Of a stretch of DNA of 64,000 bases, positions 44,076-53,329 are shown piece by piece (position 1 is the first letter of the stretch; each line of letters starts with the position of its first letter). Source of the stretch: CAVPHV01 sp963704825 (GTDB lineage Bacteria; Actinomycetota; Acidimicrobiia; Spongiisociales; UBA5794); assembly GCA_963704825.1 (NCBI GenBank), contig CAVPHV010000010.1, positions 10,008-74,007 of the forward strand, given 5' to 3'. The translations under genes were made by a program, and so were the position numbers. The notes under the pieces were generated by a model. The model was not told the origin of the DNA, did not search any database, and worked only from the letters and a program-made list of their open reading frames with translations.

Positions 44076-44198
44076 GCCTCACCCTTCCTCTCGATCCTCC
44101 CACCATGGAGAGTAGGAAAGGCAACTCTGTCCCAGCAACCGAAACTGTTCGAGAAACCGATCATGTAGCGACGCCGGCGGCACCACTGTGGGGGCGTC

Positions 44199-45374
44199 AT
44201 GCGAACCGCACTGGTCATACTCGCCCTCGCCCTCCTTGCCGGCGCCTGTAGCGGCAACGAGGCGGACCCGCCCGGCCCGGGCAGCCTGGTGATCATCGAC
44301 GAGGCCGGCAACATCGCCACCGTCAACCCTGAGGATGGAGACACCACCGCTATCACCGACGACGGCGGCGGTCGGGTCACGTACTTCCAACCTACGTGGT
44401 CACCTGATGGCTCCCACCTCGGGGTGACCCGCTCGGGGGCAGACGGGTTCTCGATCGAGATCATCGACGTGGCGACGGGAGAGCAGACCAGCACCGCAAC
44501 GGCATCAAATGCCTTCTACTCGTACTGGTCGCCGGACGGGTCTCAGTTGGCGTACCTATCGTCGGCGACCCCGGCGGACTTGGGTCTCGACGTCATCGCT
44601 CTCGACAACGCCGAGACGCCAAACCGCCTCGGGCTGGGGCAACCGCTCTACTTCTCATGGAGCCCGGACTCGTCGCAGGTCGCCGCCCATCTCGGAACCG
44701 ACCGGCTCGAGATTCTTGGAGATGAGACGGACGCACCCGAGCTTCCGGCACCCGGTGAGTTTCTCTCACCCCAATGGACCGAGCGAGGCATCCTTCACGT
44801 CGGCATCAGCGCCGGCCGCCAGCAACTGATGTTTACCGAACCGAGCGGCGACACCGCGTCGATCGCTTCGCTCTCGGGAGGTGCCGTGTTCACCGCCACC
44901 GCTGATGGGGAGCGCATCGCCATCTTGCCCACCGGTGGCGACGATATCGGCTCAACCGTCGCCGCACTCCAAGCGCCGCTCCTGCCGGCCGGACGTCTCC
45001 TGATCGTCGACGCCGAGGACGGCGAGTCGGTGGAGGTGGAAACCGAATTGGCCGTCACCTTCCTTTGGGACCCGACGGGAACCCGGCTGCTGATTCTCGA
45101 GTTCAGCGAGAACGGGACCTTCCGATGGAAGGTGTGGGAGGACGGCGAGACCACGGTCTTCCCCGACTTCGTACCCGAACCCGGCCTGCTGCGTGACCTG
45201 GTGCCGTTCTTCGATCAGTACGCCCAGAGCATGACGCTGTGGTCGCCGGACGGATCTGCCTTCGCCTTCCCCGGCGCCTTCGATGGCGTGGAAGGCATCT
45301 GGATCCAAGAGATCACGGCTGCCGATCCGCGTCGCATCGCCGGGGGCTCCTGGGTGGCGTGGTCGAACGGATAG
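44199..45374 (+). CDS. Lipoprotein with PD40/WD40-like beta-propeller
   Basis: This 391-residue protein has a lipoprotein signal (ALLAGAC lipobox) and repeated blades of the TolB/PD40 type (PTWSPDGSHLGV, SYWSPDGSQLAYL, FSWSPDSSQVAAH, TLWSPDGSAFAFP). It is anchored outside the membrane and likely binds a ligand or protein; no enzymatic residues are visible. The next gene follows after 50 bp. Confidence 0.78.
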   Translation: MRTALVILALALLAGACSGNEADPPGPGSLVIIDEAGNIATVNPEDGDTTAITDDGGGRVTYFQPTWSPDGSHLGVTRSGADGFSIEIIDVATGEQTSTATASNAFYSYWSPDGSQLAYLSSATPADLGLDVIALDNAETPNRLGLGQPLYFSWSPDSSQVAAHLGTDRLEILGDETDAPELPAPGEFLSPQWTERGILHVGISAGRQQLMFTEPSGDTASIASLSGGAVFTATADGERIAILPTGGDDIGSTVAALQAPLLPAGRLLIVDAEDGESVEVETELAVTFLWDPTGTRLLILEFSENGTFRWKVWEDGETTVFPDFVPEPGLLRDLVPFFDQYAQSMTLWSPDGSAFAFPGAFDGVEGIWIQEITAADPRRIAGGSWVAWSNG

Positions 45375-45424
45375 CGGGCCAATGGTCCCTGGAAGGACGG
45401 GCGACCGGCGACGAACATGGCGGA

Positions 45425-46354
45425 ATGGACACGCCAATCATCGAATGGCTGCTGGCCGGTGATCCCGCCATCGGCTGGCAGGTGCAGCGCGATCTCATTG
45501 ATGGTGCCGCCGACTCGGTCGCCGCAGAACGTCGCATGGTGGCGACCGAGGGATGGGGTGCCCGATTCCTCGCGGAACAAGAGGCCGACGGCCGTTGGGG
45601 CGGCGGCCTCTACGGACCCAAGTGGATCTCAACCACCTACACCCTGCTGACACTGGAACGGCTCGGACTCGCCGATGCCAACCCGGCCGCCGCAGCGGGA
45701 ACCCGGCTGCTGGTCGACGCCGGACTGGCCGACCACGGCGGCGTCACGTTCTGGCCGAGTCGCCCCGAGGGTGAAACGTGCGTCACCGGCATGGTGCTCA
45801 AGCTCGCCTCACGTTTCCTACCAGACGATCCCGCTCGGGACCGCATCGTCGACCACCTCGACGGCCGGCAACTCCCCGACGGCGGCTGGAACTGTCAGGA
45901 CGTCAACGGTGCCACCCACAGTTCGCTGCACACCACCATCACCGTGCTCGAGGGCTTGGCCGCCGCCCGACGAGCCGGTTCAGGCGGATGTGATGAGCTG
46001 ATGGCGGGAGGCAACGAATTCCTGTTTGCCCACCACCTCTACCGATCGCACACCACCGGCGAGGTGATCAGCCCGGCGATGACGAGATTCTCGTTCCCGC
46101 CCCGCTGGTGGTTCGATGTGCTGCGCGGCCTCGACTACCTGCAGTCGGTCGATGCAGCATACGACGAGCGGCTCGAAGATCCGGTCGCCCTGATGCGAAA
46201 GAAGCGCACCAAGGACGGCAGGTGGAAGCTGCAGAACCATCACAGTGGGCTGACCTACTTCGAGATGGAGCCGGTCGGCAAGCCCAGCCGCATGAATACG
46301 CTGCGAGCGCTGCGGGTGGAACGATGGTGGGAGCGAGTGGCGCCGAACACCTGA
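45425..46354 (+). CDS. Terpenoid-cyclase/prenyltransferase-fold protein
   Basis: This 309-residue alpha/alpha-toroid protein has squalene-cyclase-like QW-type repeats (QEADGRWGGGLYGP, LPDGGWNCQDVNG, KDGRWKLQNHHSG). There is no DxDD cyclase motif, so terpene cyclisation is doubtful; glycan or protein binding is possible. Start ATG 45425 is just downstream of the lipoprotein gene; the upstream frame extension overlaps that gene and is ignored. Confidence 0.7.
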   Translation: MDTPIIEWLLAGDPAIGWQVQRDLIDGAADSVAAERRMVATEGWGARFLAEQEADGRWGGGLYGPKWISTTYTLLTLERLGLADANPAAAAGTRLLVDAGLADHGGVTFWPSRPEGETCVTGMVLKLASRFLPDDPARDRIVDHLDGRQLPDGGWNCQDVNGATHSSLHTTITVLEGLAAARRAGSGGCDELMAGGNEFLFAHHLYRSHTTGEVISPAMTRFSFPPRWWFDVLRGLDYLQSVDAAYDERLEDPVALMRKKRTKDGRWKLQNHHSGLTYFEMEPVGKPSRMNTLRALRVERWWERVAPNT

Positions 46355-46427
46355 GCAACGTGACGAAGTCGGGTGGAGAGGCAGGAGCCGCCGCGCCACC
46401 CGCCTCGCCGCAACGCCGCAAGCGTCG

Positions 46428-46468
46428 TATACTCACCCGGCCCGATTCGATACCGCATTGGTTATGAT
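46428..46468 (+). promoter_or_regulatory. Candidate tRNA-Glu promoter -10 boxes
   Basis: TATACT (46428-46433) and TATGAT (46463-46468) are both good -10 hexamers. The second ends 12 bp before the tRNA-Glu gene. No clear -35 is seen at 17 bp, so the choice is uncertain. Confidence 0.4.
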
Positions 46469-46480
46469 CCGGGGCGCCCT

Positions 46481-46553
46481 GCCCCCATCGTCCAGCGGTC
46501 TAGGACTCCGCCCTTTCAAGGCGGCAACGGGGATTCGAATTCCCCTGGGGGCA
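46481..46553 (+). tRNA. tRNA-Glu (TTC)
   Basis: A 73-nt cloverleaf with acceptor GCCCCCA/TGGGGGC, anticodon stem CCGCC/GGCGG with loop CTTTCAA (anticodon TTC) and T-arm GGGGATTCGAATTCCCC. The discriminator base is A and no CCA is encoded (next bases CAT). Confidence 0.97.
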
Positions 46554-46557
46554 CATT

Positions 46558-46635
46558 GGGGGCGTGGTGAAGTCTGGAGTTCACGCCGGCCTGTCAAGCC
46601 GGAGGTCGCGGGTTCAAATCCCGTCGCTCCCGCCA
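46558..46635 (+). tRNA. tRNA-Asp (GTC)
   Basis: Acceptor GGGGGCG/CGCTCCC (one G-T pair), anticodon stem CCGGC/GCCGG with loop CTGTCAA (anticodon GTC), T-loop TTCAAAT, discriminator G as required for Asp, and encoded CCA at 46633-46635. It starts only 4 bp after tRNA-Glu. Confidence 0.96.
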
Positions 46636-46637
46636 AA

Positions 46638-46688
46638 CCCGCCCGGATCAAGAATCCGGGTGGGCCATGGACTCGCCCTTTGGCGAGT
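46638..46688 (+). terminator. Two consecutive hairpins after tRNA-Asp
   Basis: The first stem is 46638-46648 with 46654-46664 (11 bp, one G-T pair, loop CAAGA). The second is ACTCGCC 46671-46677 with GGCGAGT 46682-46688 (loop CTTT), followed by TCTGTT. They may end the Glu-Asp transcript or separate it from tRNA-Phe. Confidence 0.6.
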
Positions 46689-46694
46689 TCTGTT

Positions 46695-46770
46695 GGTCAG
46701 GTAGCTCAGTTGGTAGAGCGCTGGTCTGAAAAACCAGAGGTCGTGGGATCGACTCCCACCCTGACCACCA
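46695..46770 (+). tRNA. tRNA-Phe (GAA), integration target
   Basis: A 76-nt cloverleaf with acceptor GGTCAGG/CCTGACC, anticodon stem CTGGT/ACCAG and loop CTGAAAA (anticodon GAA), encoded CCA at 46768-46770. Its 3' 46 bases (from 46723) recur at 53669-53714. The T-loop reads ATCGACT, with A instead of T at position 54, which is unusual. Its CCA tail lies outside the repeat shared with the far end and so is apparently supplied by the inserted element. Confidence 0.96.
46723..46768 (+). repeat. attL: 46-bp direct repeat within tRNA-Phe
   Basis: This segment covers the anticodon loop to the 3' end of tRNA-Phe and is identical to 53669-53714. The integrase gene lies just inside, transcribed toward the tRNA. 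This is the standard layout of a tyrosine-recombinase element in a tRNA gene. Confidence 0.95.
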
Positions 46771-46841
46771 CCGAAGTCCCTTGTCCCGCAGGGGATTTCG
46801 TCGTTTCGGAGAACCCGGCGGCGCGACCCGAGGCGCGTCCA

Positions 46842-46859
46842 GGGCGCGCTGAGGGCGCG
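46842..46859 (+). promoter_or_regulatory. Candidate integrase arm-type site, left
   Basis: GGGCGCGCTGAGGGCGCG lies 74 bp inside attL and recurs with one difference inside attR (53523-53540). Paired short motifs inside both ends suit arm-binding sites of a tyrosine recombinase. Confidence 0.45.
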
Positions 46860-46903
46860 ATACTGGAGCTGGGACCGTTCCAATGAGCAGGCCGAAAGCG
46901 CGG

Positions 46904-47977
46904 CTACAGCCCGCGGTGGATTGCCTGGAGTCGCCGTGCGATCTCGTCCTTGGTGTCCTCGTAGAGGTGTCCGTAGACGTCCATGGTGACCCGTATGCTG
47001 GAGTGGCCGAGGTGCTCACGCACAAGTCCGGGGTGGGCACCGGCGGCGATGAGCATCGAGGCGCATGTGTGTCGCATGTCGTGGATCCGCAGCCCCTCCT
47101 GACCGATCTCGGCGACGGCCGGGTACCAGACACGACGGCGGAAGTTCGAAGCGCGCAATGGAGTCCCGCCGGCGCTGAAGATGAGGCTCTCAGAGCCAGC
47201 GTCGGTGAAACGCCCTATGTGGTTTCCGAGCAGGTCGGCAACGAAGGGCGGGATCGCAACCGTGCGAGCCTCCCACGTCTTTGGGGGCACGATGTGGAAT
47301 CGCCCCCCGACCTCAGACAGCGTCTCACGAACGTCGACTCGGCGGCGGAGCAGGTTGACGTGCTTCGTCTTTAGGCCGATCGCCTCCGCCCAGCGAAGCC
47401 CTCCATATGCGAGAACGTAGACGAGGCCGACGTATTGCTCCGGTACGACGCGCGACAGATCGTCGACTTGGCTCGCCGTCAGGAATCGAGGGGGGCGCCT
47501 AGTTGGCCGCGGCAGTGATATGCCGAGCGCTGGATTCGATGGGAGGCGCCGAGACCGTACGGCCGCTTTGAGGATCATCGACAACAGCCGGTACGCCTGC
47601 GTTGTGTGACTGGCTGACAGTCCGCCGTCGGTGAGCTCGACGACCCAGGTCTCGATCATGAGGGGGTCGATGGCGCCGAGAGGAAGCTGGCCGAAGCGTG
47701 GGAGGAGGTGAACTCTGAGAAGTGACTCGTAGCTGGCGAGGGTCTTTGGTTTGAGGTGGCGGCGGGTGTCGAGCCAGGGGATGGCCCATTCGGCGAAGGT
47801 GGTGCGGGCGAGGCGCGGGTCGGTCCATTCGGATCGGTCGAGGCGGGCTTGTTCGTTGCGGAGCCATTTCTCGGCGTCGATCTTGCGGTTGAAGGTCTTG
47901 TTGCGGGTGCCTTGGCCGGGTACTGAGAGTCGGGCTTTCCAGCGGCCCTGGTCGGTCTTGATGATCCACCCTGCCAT
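46904..47977 (-). CDS. int: Tyrosine recombinase / phage-type integrase
   Basis: This 357-residue integrase has an N-terminal arm-binding domain (GRWKARLSVPGQGTRNKTFNRKIDAEKWL), a SAM-like core-binding domain (FAEWAIPWLDTRRHLKPKTLASYESLLRVHL) and a catalytic domain with R in YGGLRWAEAIGL, HDMRHTCAS (HxxR), LGHSS and the Tyr of DVYGHLYED. All catalytic residues are present. Its 3' end lies 135 bp from attL. Confidence 0.96.
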   Translation of the reverse strand: MAGWIIKTDQGRWKARLSVPGQGTRNKTFNRKIDAEKWLRNEQARLDRSEWTDPRLARTTFAEWAIPWLDTRRHLKPKTLASYESLLRVHLLPRFGQLPLGAIDPLMIETWVVELTDGGLSASHTTQAYRLLSMILKAAVRSRRLPSNPALGISLPRPTRRPPRFLTASQVDDLSRVVPEQYVGLVYVLAYGGLRWAEAIGLKTKHVNLLRRRVDVRETLSEVGGRFHIVPPKTWEARTVAIPPFVADLLGNHIGRFTDAGSESLIFSAGGTPLRASNFRRRVWYPAVAEIGQEGLRIHDMRHTCASMLIAAGAHPGLVREHLGHSSIRVTMDVYGHLYEDTKDEIARRLQAIHRGL

Positions 47978-48029
47978 GAGAACCTCCTCTCATATGTGAG
48001 CTACGCCACCGGTCCCCCTCGATGCAACG

Positions 48030-48253
48030 CTACCGGTCGGGTGTGACGTGACGCTGGCTGACCTCGGTGTTGTTGTCGTCGATGTGTTGTGTGATCCAGC
48101 GGTTGACGTCGCTGCTGCGGAATCGTAGGTGGCGGCCGGCACGGAAGCTGGGTGGGCCGTGGCCGCGGTGGCGCCAGGTTTAGATGGTGGCGACCTTAGG
48201 TGGAGATCGTCGGCGAGATCTTGGGCGCTGAGGAACCGACCGAGGGTATCCAT
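48030..48253 (-). pseudogene. Helix-turn-helix excisionase-like gene, broken
   Basis: The reading frame starts at ATG 48253 with MDTLGRFLSAQDLADDL, the usual start of MerR-like excisionases. It must then shift frame near 48195-48205 to continue KVATI-stop-TWRHRGHGPPSFRAGRHLRFRSSDVNRWI to TAG 48030. The in-frame TAA at 48180-48182 replaces the usual Tyr codon of the ATIYxWR motif. Two independent lesions in about 75 codons make a sequencing artefact unlikely. It lies directly upstream of int. Confidence 0.8.
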
Positions 48254-48667
48254 AGCGCAAATCGTCGAGTAGGACCCTGTCAGCAGAGTGTCAGCAGCCA
48301 TTTCCGCAACCCTGTTATTGCTGCGGCGACAGCGGCGATATCACGATTTCGGGAAGGTTGTCTGGTTTCTGTAATCCGTTGTGCTGCAGATGTTTCCGGC
48401 CGATCTGGCGCCTGATGTATGCCCGGCTGACACTCTGGTGATCCTCCCGTGAGAGGGTGTCGTTGTCTGATGCGAGGTCATGGACCCGATATGCGCCCTC
48501 ACATCACACGGCAACTCCCATGCGCCCACTCGATGCGACGAGACCTCAAGCAGGAACACGCGGCGTAACCGGCACCCGGATCACGGATGGCAGCTCGTCG
48601 AACTCGGTCACCGTATTGGAAATGACAGACGAGTGCACACCTGCGGTCCCACTGTGGGGGTGAGGCA
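48254..48667. other. Intergenic control region between excisionase remnant and relaxase remnant
   Basis: No gene is visible in 414 bp. TGTCAGCAG occurs at 48278-48286 and again at 48289-48297 (11-bp period), 25 bp upstream of the excisionase start, a plausible regulator or Xis site. Being upstream of a MobF relaxase, the region could contain the former oriT, but I cannot identify a nic site. Confidence 0.35.
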
Positions 48668-51439
48668 GTGACGGTGCGGGTGACGACGCTCAAGGGTGCG
48701 CTTGCCGGTCGCTACTACACGGAGCAGCTCCCGTCGTACTACCTCGATGGTGGTGAGCCGCCGGGTCGCTGGTTCGGTCGAGGCGCCGCGATGTTGGGTC
48801 TTGATGGTGTGGTCGACGATGCGGCGTTTCTGGCGGTGATGGCCGGACTGCATCCGTCGACCGGGGTACGGTTGGGGCGCCGCTTCGGAGAGACATCAGT
48901 GCGGGGGTTCGATGCCACGTTCTCGGCGCCGAAGTCAGTGTCGGTCCTGTTCGCCGTCGGCAACGAGCGACTGCAACGGGAGGTGACGGAGGCGCACGAC
49001 ACCGCGGTCGACGCCGTGTTGGGTTGGGTGGAGTCGCGGGCGCATACGAGGTTGCGGCGGCGGGGTCATGTGGTGTGTGTCGACGCTGAGGGGATCGTGG
49101 CCGGCGTGTTCCGGCAGCATACGAGTCGTCGTTTGGACCCGCAGTTGCACACTCATGCGGTGATCGCCAACCGAGTGGAAGCTCCCGATGGGCGTTGGTT
49201 GGCGCTCGACGCCCGCACGGTGAAGATGGATCAACGCACCTTGTCGAGCCTGTATCACGCCGGGTTGCGGGCCGAGTTGACCCGCCGCCTCGGAGTCCGA
49301 TGGCACCAACCTGAACATGGGATTGCTGAGATGGCCGGTGTCGACCCGGAGGTGTTGGTCGAGTTCTCGCAACGCAGCCGTGACATCGAGCAGCGTGCTG
49401 CGGCGAAGCTGGACCCGGTTCCGCAGCGACTTGGCTCGGGAGCCGACACCACGGGAGCGGTGGCGCCTGGAGCGTGAGGCCGTGCTCGACAGCCGACCCG
49501 CCAAGGAGCGCCGTCACTCCGCCGCCGCCCTGCGTGAAGGGTGGAGGATGCGGTTGCGAGCCCTCGGCCTTGAACCACACGAGCTTGTGGTGAATGCCGT
49601 CGGTCGTGCCCGCTCGCCGACGGGCATCGACCAGCGAGGTGATGCTGGCGAATGGTCGAGGGGGCGCTCGAGGCGCTGGGGGAGCGGCAGTCGACGTGGC
49701 GTCCCGCTGAGGTGGTGCGTGAGCTCGCCGCCCAGGTCCCCACTGAGGTCACCGTCCAACCCGGGCGGCTCTGTGAGTTCCTGGAGGACCTCGCCGACCA
49801 CGCCACCGCGTCGCGCTGTGTTGATCTGTCACCGCCGGTCCCGGCTGGTGTGGTGTTGCGTCGTGATGGACGCCCGATCAGCGAAGCTGCCGTTGATCGT
49901 GCCTTCACCACCCGGGCCATCCTCGATGAGGAGGAACAGATCCTCGAATGGGCCGACCGGCAACGCCGTCTCGCCAGCATCGTCGACACCAGACCGAGGG
50001 ACCTCGACACGGCGGGGTTGAGTCCGGGTCAGGCCGACGCCTGCCGGGCGGTGGCGGGGATGGCCCCGTTGGAGCTGATCGTGGGTCCGGCCGGGTCGGG
50101 CAAGACCACCGCGCTTACCCCCGCCGTTGCACTATCTGCAGGGTCGCGGGGAGGTGGTGTTCGGGGTGGCACCCACCGCAGCGGCCGCCGACGTGCTCGC
50201 TACCGAAACCACGATGCCCGCCGACACGTTGGACAAGCTGCTGTACGAACACTCCCGGCCGGACCGGCCACCAGGTGCGGGGTATGACCTGCCGGCGGGG
50301 GCGACGGTGGTCGTGGACGAGGCCGGCACCGTCGCCACCCCGAAACTCGCCGCCCTCACCCGTCTCGCCGACCACAGGGCGTGGCGGGTGGTGATGGTGG
50401 GGGATCCCCGCCAGTTCTCCGCTGTGGGTCGGGGCGGCATGTTCGCTCACCTCATCGACACCCACGGCGCCATCGAACTCGACCACATCCACCGCTTCAC
50501 CCACGACTGGGAACGCGACGCCACCCGACGACTCCGCACCGGCGACCTCTCGGTGATCGCCGAGTACCAGCGTCACGGGCGGCTCCACGACGGCACCCCA
50601 GACGACATGGAGGCAGCCGATCATCGACGCCTGGAGCCTGGCACGACAACGCGGCGAGTCGGTGGCGTTGATGGCCAACACCAACCACACCGTCGACCGA
50701 TTGAACCAGCTCGCCCAACAGCGGCGCATCGACCGCCGGCGAGCTCGACCCGGACGGGCCGGGCCTCGACGTTGGCGATCAACGTCTGCTCATCGGCGAC
50801 GACGTGGTCACCCGCCGCAACCAACGCACCCTGCGCACCAACCAAGGAGCGATGGTCAAGAACCGGGACCACTGGAGCGTCGAAGAGATCCACGGAGATG
50901 GTGCGGTCACCGTCGACGGACGCACCGGCAGGGTGCGTCTTCCCGCCGACTACAGCCACCAGTATCTCGAACTCGGGTACGCCCAAACCAGCCACGCCAC
51001 CCAAGGCCGCACCGTCGACACCGGTCTCCTCCTCATCGACAGCCCAACCGACAACCGCGGTCTCTACACGCCGCTGACCCGCGGACGAGACGCCAACCAT
51101 GCTTACGTCGTCACCCGTGAAGGCGAAACCGCGGCTGATGTCCTCACGACGGCGATCAGCCGGGACTGGATCGACCAACCCGCCGTCACCCGACGAGGAG
51201 ACCTCGGGACCGGCAGCCGAGTGACACGCTGGACAAGCGGAAGCGGACTCGGAAACCACCCAGCAGCCGGCCATCAACAGGTCCGCACCGACCCGCCCAA
51301 CCACGACCTCGCCATCGACGACCACAGATCCGACGATGACCAGGCCTGGCAGGCAGTCAACCGGAGCATCGAAGCCGCCATGCAACGCCGCACCGCAGAG
51401 CGGACTCCCAACCGGCATCACCCTGGCATCGGCCGCTGA
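48668..51439 (+). pseudogene. MobF (TrwC-type) relaxase/helicase, multiply frameshifted
   Basis: The pieces together match a conjugative relaxase of about 920 residues. The N-terminal TrwC domain has YYTEQLPSYY, FSAPKSVSVLFA and the HUH motif LDPQLHTHAVIAN. The C-terminal RecD-like helicase has Walker A VGPAGSGKTTAL, VVVDEAG, GDPRQFSAVGRGG and QTSHATQGRTVD...YTPLTRGRDAN. The frame breaks at about 49415 (an extra C in CCC), 49645, 50120, 50615 and 50740. The start is GTG 48668. The first 249 codons, including the HUH site, are intact, but a working relaxase-helicase is not encoded. Confidence 0.92.
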
Positions 51440-51619
51440 CGCCGGCATCCTCAAGCCAACCTCCCCGGGGAGCACAACCAGGCGTCCTCAGGTCGGTATG
51501 CCCATCAACCACGTCCAGCTCCCCCCCAAGTGAGTGATGCGGCGGCGAGATCAAGCGCCCCACGCCACATTCGTCGCGGAAAGCCTCCGACGACGCGCCA
51601 GGCCGGTCCGGCCGTTGGC

Positions 51620-53329
51620 TCAGCAGCCGTGGATGGTTTCGGCGGTGCAGGTGTCGACACCGGTGTTGCCGTACACGACGTCGATGTCGAGACCGCCGGT
51701 CAACACGTCATCACCCGGGCCACCGTAGAGGACGTCGTCGCCGCGGTTACCCGCCGCGTCATCGTCGCCGGCACCGCCGTAGAGGTGATCGTCGGCATTG
51801 CCCCCACGGATACGGTCGTCGCCTTCCCCGCCGTAGATGATGTCTTTGCCCAGCTCACCGTACAGCCGGTCACGTTTCCACTGGCCGTGGATCCAATCGG
51901 CGCCACCGCCGCCCCGTACCAGGTCTTTGCCCTTCCCGCCGTACAGGGTGTCGTTGCCCGAATCACCCAACACCGTGTCCTTACCGGCCCCGCCCCGCAG
52001 CTCATCGTGGCCCGGGCCACCGAACAGGGTGTCGTCGCCGGCCTCGCCCCGCACCACATCGTTGCCGTACCCGGCACACACCACATCGTCCCCACCCCGA
52101 CCCTCGATCACGTCATCGCCACCAAACCCCACAATCACATCAACACCCTCGGTGCCTACCAGGGTGTCGGCACCATCAGTACCCACAATCGTCGCCACCA
52201 ACCCGTCACACATCACACCCGGGGGAATCCATGCCTTGGTCCCCAACATCTCACCCGAGCGCAGCGTGGACGAGTCACCCGCTGCCAGATCCTTCACCAC
52301 GACGTAGCCTGTGTTGCTGCCGTCGTGGGGATTCAGCAGAACGCTGGTGTCGTCGCTGTTGAACTGGGCATCCCACATACCCATGCCCGCCTTCTTGTAC
52401 ACCTTCGCCCTATTCCCACCATTGCTGTCCGCTAGCCACACGGTTGCCGTATCTGCGAATGCCGCGTAGAGGATCATCGACGCATCGGCCGAAACGTCCA
52501 TCACCGCCAGGCTCTTGTCGGTGTTCGCACCGAGGAGCAAACTCGACTCGCCCGCGACGAGGTCGACAAGCCACAGATCACCCGGGCCGAGATCGAGGTT
52601 GTCCGGATCCGGATCCAAGACTGCATACGCGTTCACGATCACCCGACGTGCGTCGTCGATGAAGCCGGCCCGGTAAGTCGAGAAGTACAGATCCGGCTCG
52701 TCGGTGATCACCTCGTAGCCGCCACCGGCATCGATATCGGTCACCGCCAACTCGATGCCTCCAGGCGCCGCTGACGGGTCTGGCAGATATGTGAACAGGA
52801 TCCGTCTCCCGTCGGGGAACCACATCGGCCCCGACTCGTTCGCCACCGGCGTGTGCGTCAGATTCACCAACCCCGACCCGTCGATGTTCACCACCCACAC
52901 ATCCGAGAACGGCGGATCATGCTCATCCTCACCGTCTGTCTGTAGTTCGAACACGATCCGCTGCGAGTCCGGCGACCACCGAGGCCAGCTGATACGCGTG
53001 TCCTCACCGGGCGCATCGATCACCTTCACAGGTGAGCCACCACCATCAACCGGCACTCTCCACAGCGAGTTCCCGAGCTGCGGAAAGTAGAACACCCACT
53101 CGCCGTCTGGCGACATCTGTCCGGTGATACCCTCAACCAGTTGGTACTCACCCGAACCGTCCGAGCCCATCACGACTGCGTGGAGCGGTCCCCCAGGGGC
53201 CGACTCCTCCGCAAACAGAATCCGTTCGCCCGGCACCGGAGAGCCCTCCGCCAGAGGGGCAGTCAACGCTACCAGCGACACCACCGCCAGGAACCCGATC
53301 AGGACACGGAAACTGTTCATGGCGACCAC
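51620..53329 (-). CDS. Secreted PD40 beta-propeller + RTX calcium-binding repeat protein (element cargo)
   Basis: This 569-residue protein has a signal peptide (LIGFLAVVSLVALTAPLAEG), PD40/TolB-like blades (GQMSPDGEWVFYFP, PRWSPDSQRIVFEL, PMWFPDGRRILFTY) to about residue 370, then CDGLVATIVGT and a long run of RTX nonapeptides (GGDDVIEGRGGDDVV, GGPGHDELRGGAGKD) to a Cys-containing end. RTX repeats fold on binding extracellular Ca2+. The start may be GTG 53329 or ATG 53320. It is the only cargo gene intact in the element. The CDG-x-x-ATIVGT linker is shared with the chromosomal RTX amidase at 7913-9437. Confidence 0.85.
   Translation of the reverse strand: MVAMNSFRVLIGFLAVVSLVALTAPLAEGSPVPGERILFAEESAPGGPLHAVVMGSDGSGEYQLVEGITGQMSPDGEWVFYFPQLGNSLWRVPVDGGGSPVKVIDAPGEDTRISWPRWSPDSQRIVFELQTDGEDEHDPPFSDVWVVNIDGSGLVNLTHTPVANESGPMWFPDGRRILFTYLPDPSAAPGGIELAVTDIDAGGGYEVITDEPDLYFSTYRAGFIDDARRVIVNAYAVLDPDPDNLDLGPGDLWLVDLVAGESSLLLGANTDKSLAVMDVSADASMILYAAFADTATVWLADSNGGNRAKVYKKAGMGMWDAQFNSDDTSVLLNPHDGSNTGYVVVKDLAAGDSSTLRSGEMLGTKAWIPPGVMCDGLVATIVGTDGADTLVGTEGVDVIVGFGGDDVIEGRGGDDVVCAGYGNDVVRGEAGDDTLFGGPGHDELRGGAGKDTVLGDSGNDTLYGGKGKDLVRGGGGADWIHGQWKRDRLYGELGKDIIYGGEGDDRIRGGNADDHLYGGAGDDDAAGNRGDDVLYGGPGDDVLTGGLDIDVVYGNTGVDTCTAETIHGC

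Noticed and set aside
45425..46354. Calling the toroid protein a functional squalene-hopene cyclase.
   Set aside because: The DxDD catalytic motif is absent and the length is about half that of a true cyclase.
48457..48663. Small frames between the excisionase and relaxase remnants.
   Set aside because: No start signal or similarity; composition fits non-coding DNA.
48668..51439. Treating the relaxase frameshifts as programmed recoding.
   Set aside because: Five shifts at unrelated sequences without slippery heptamers or stimulatory structures fit decay.
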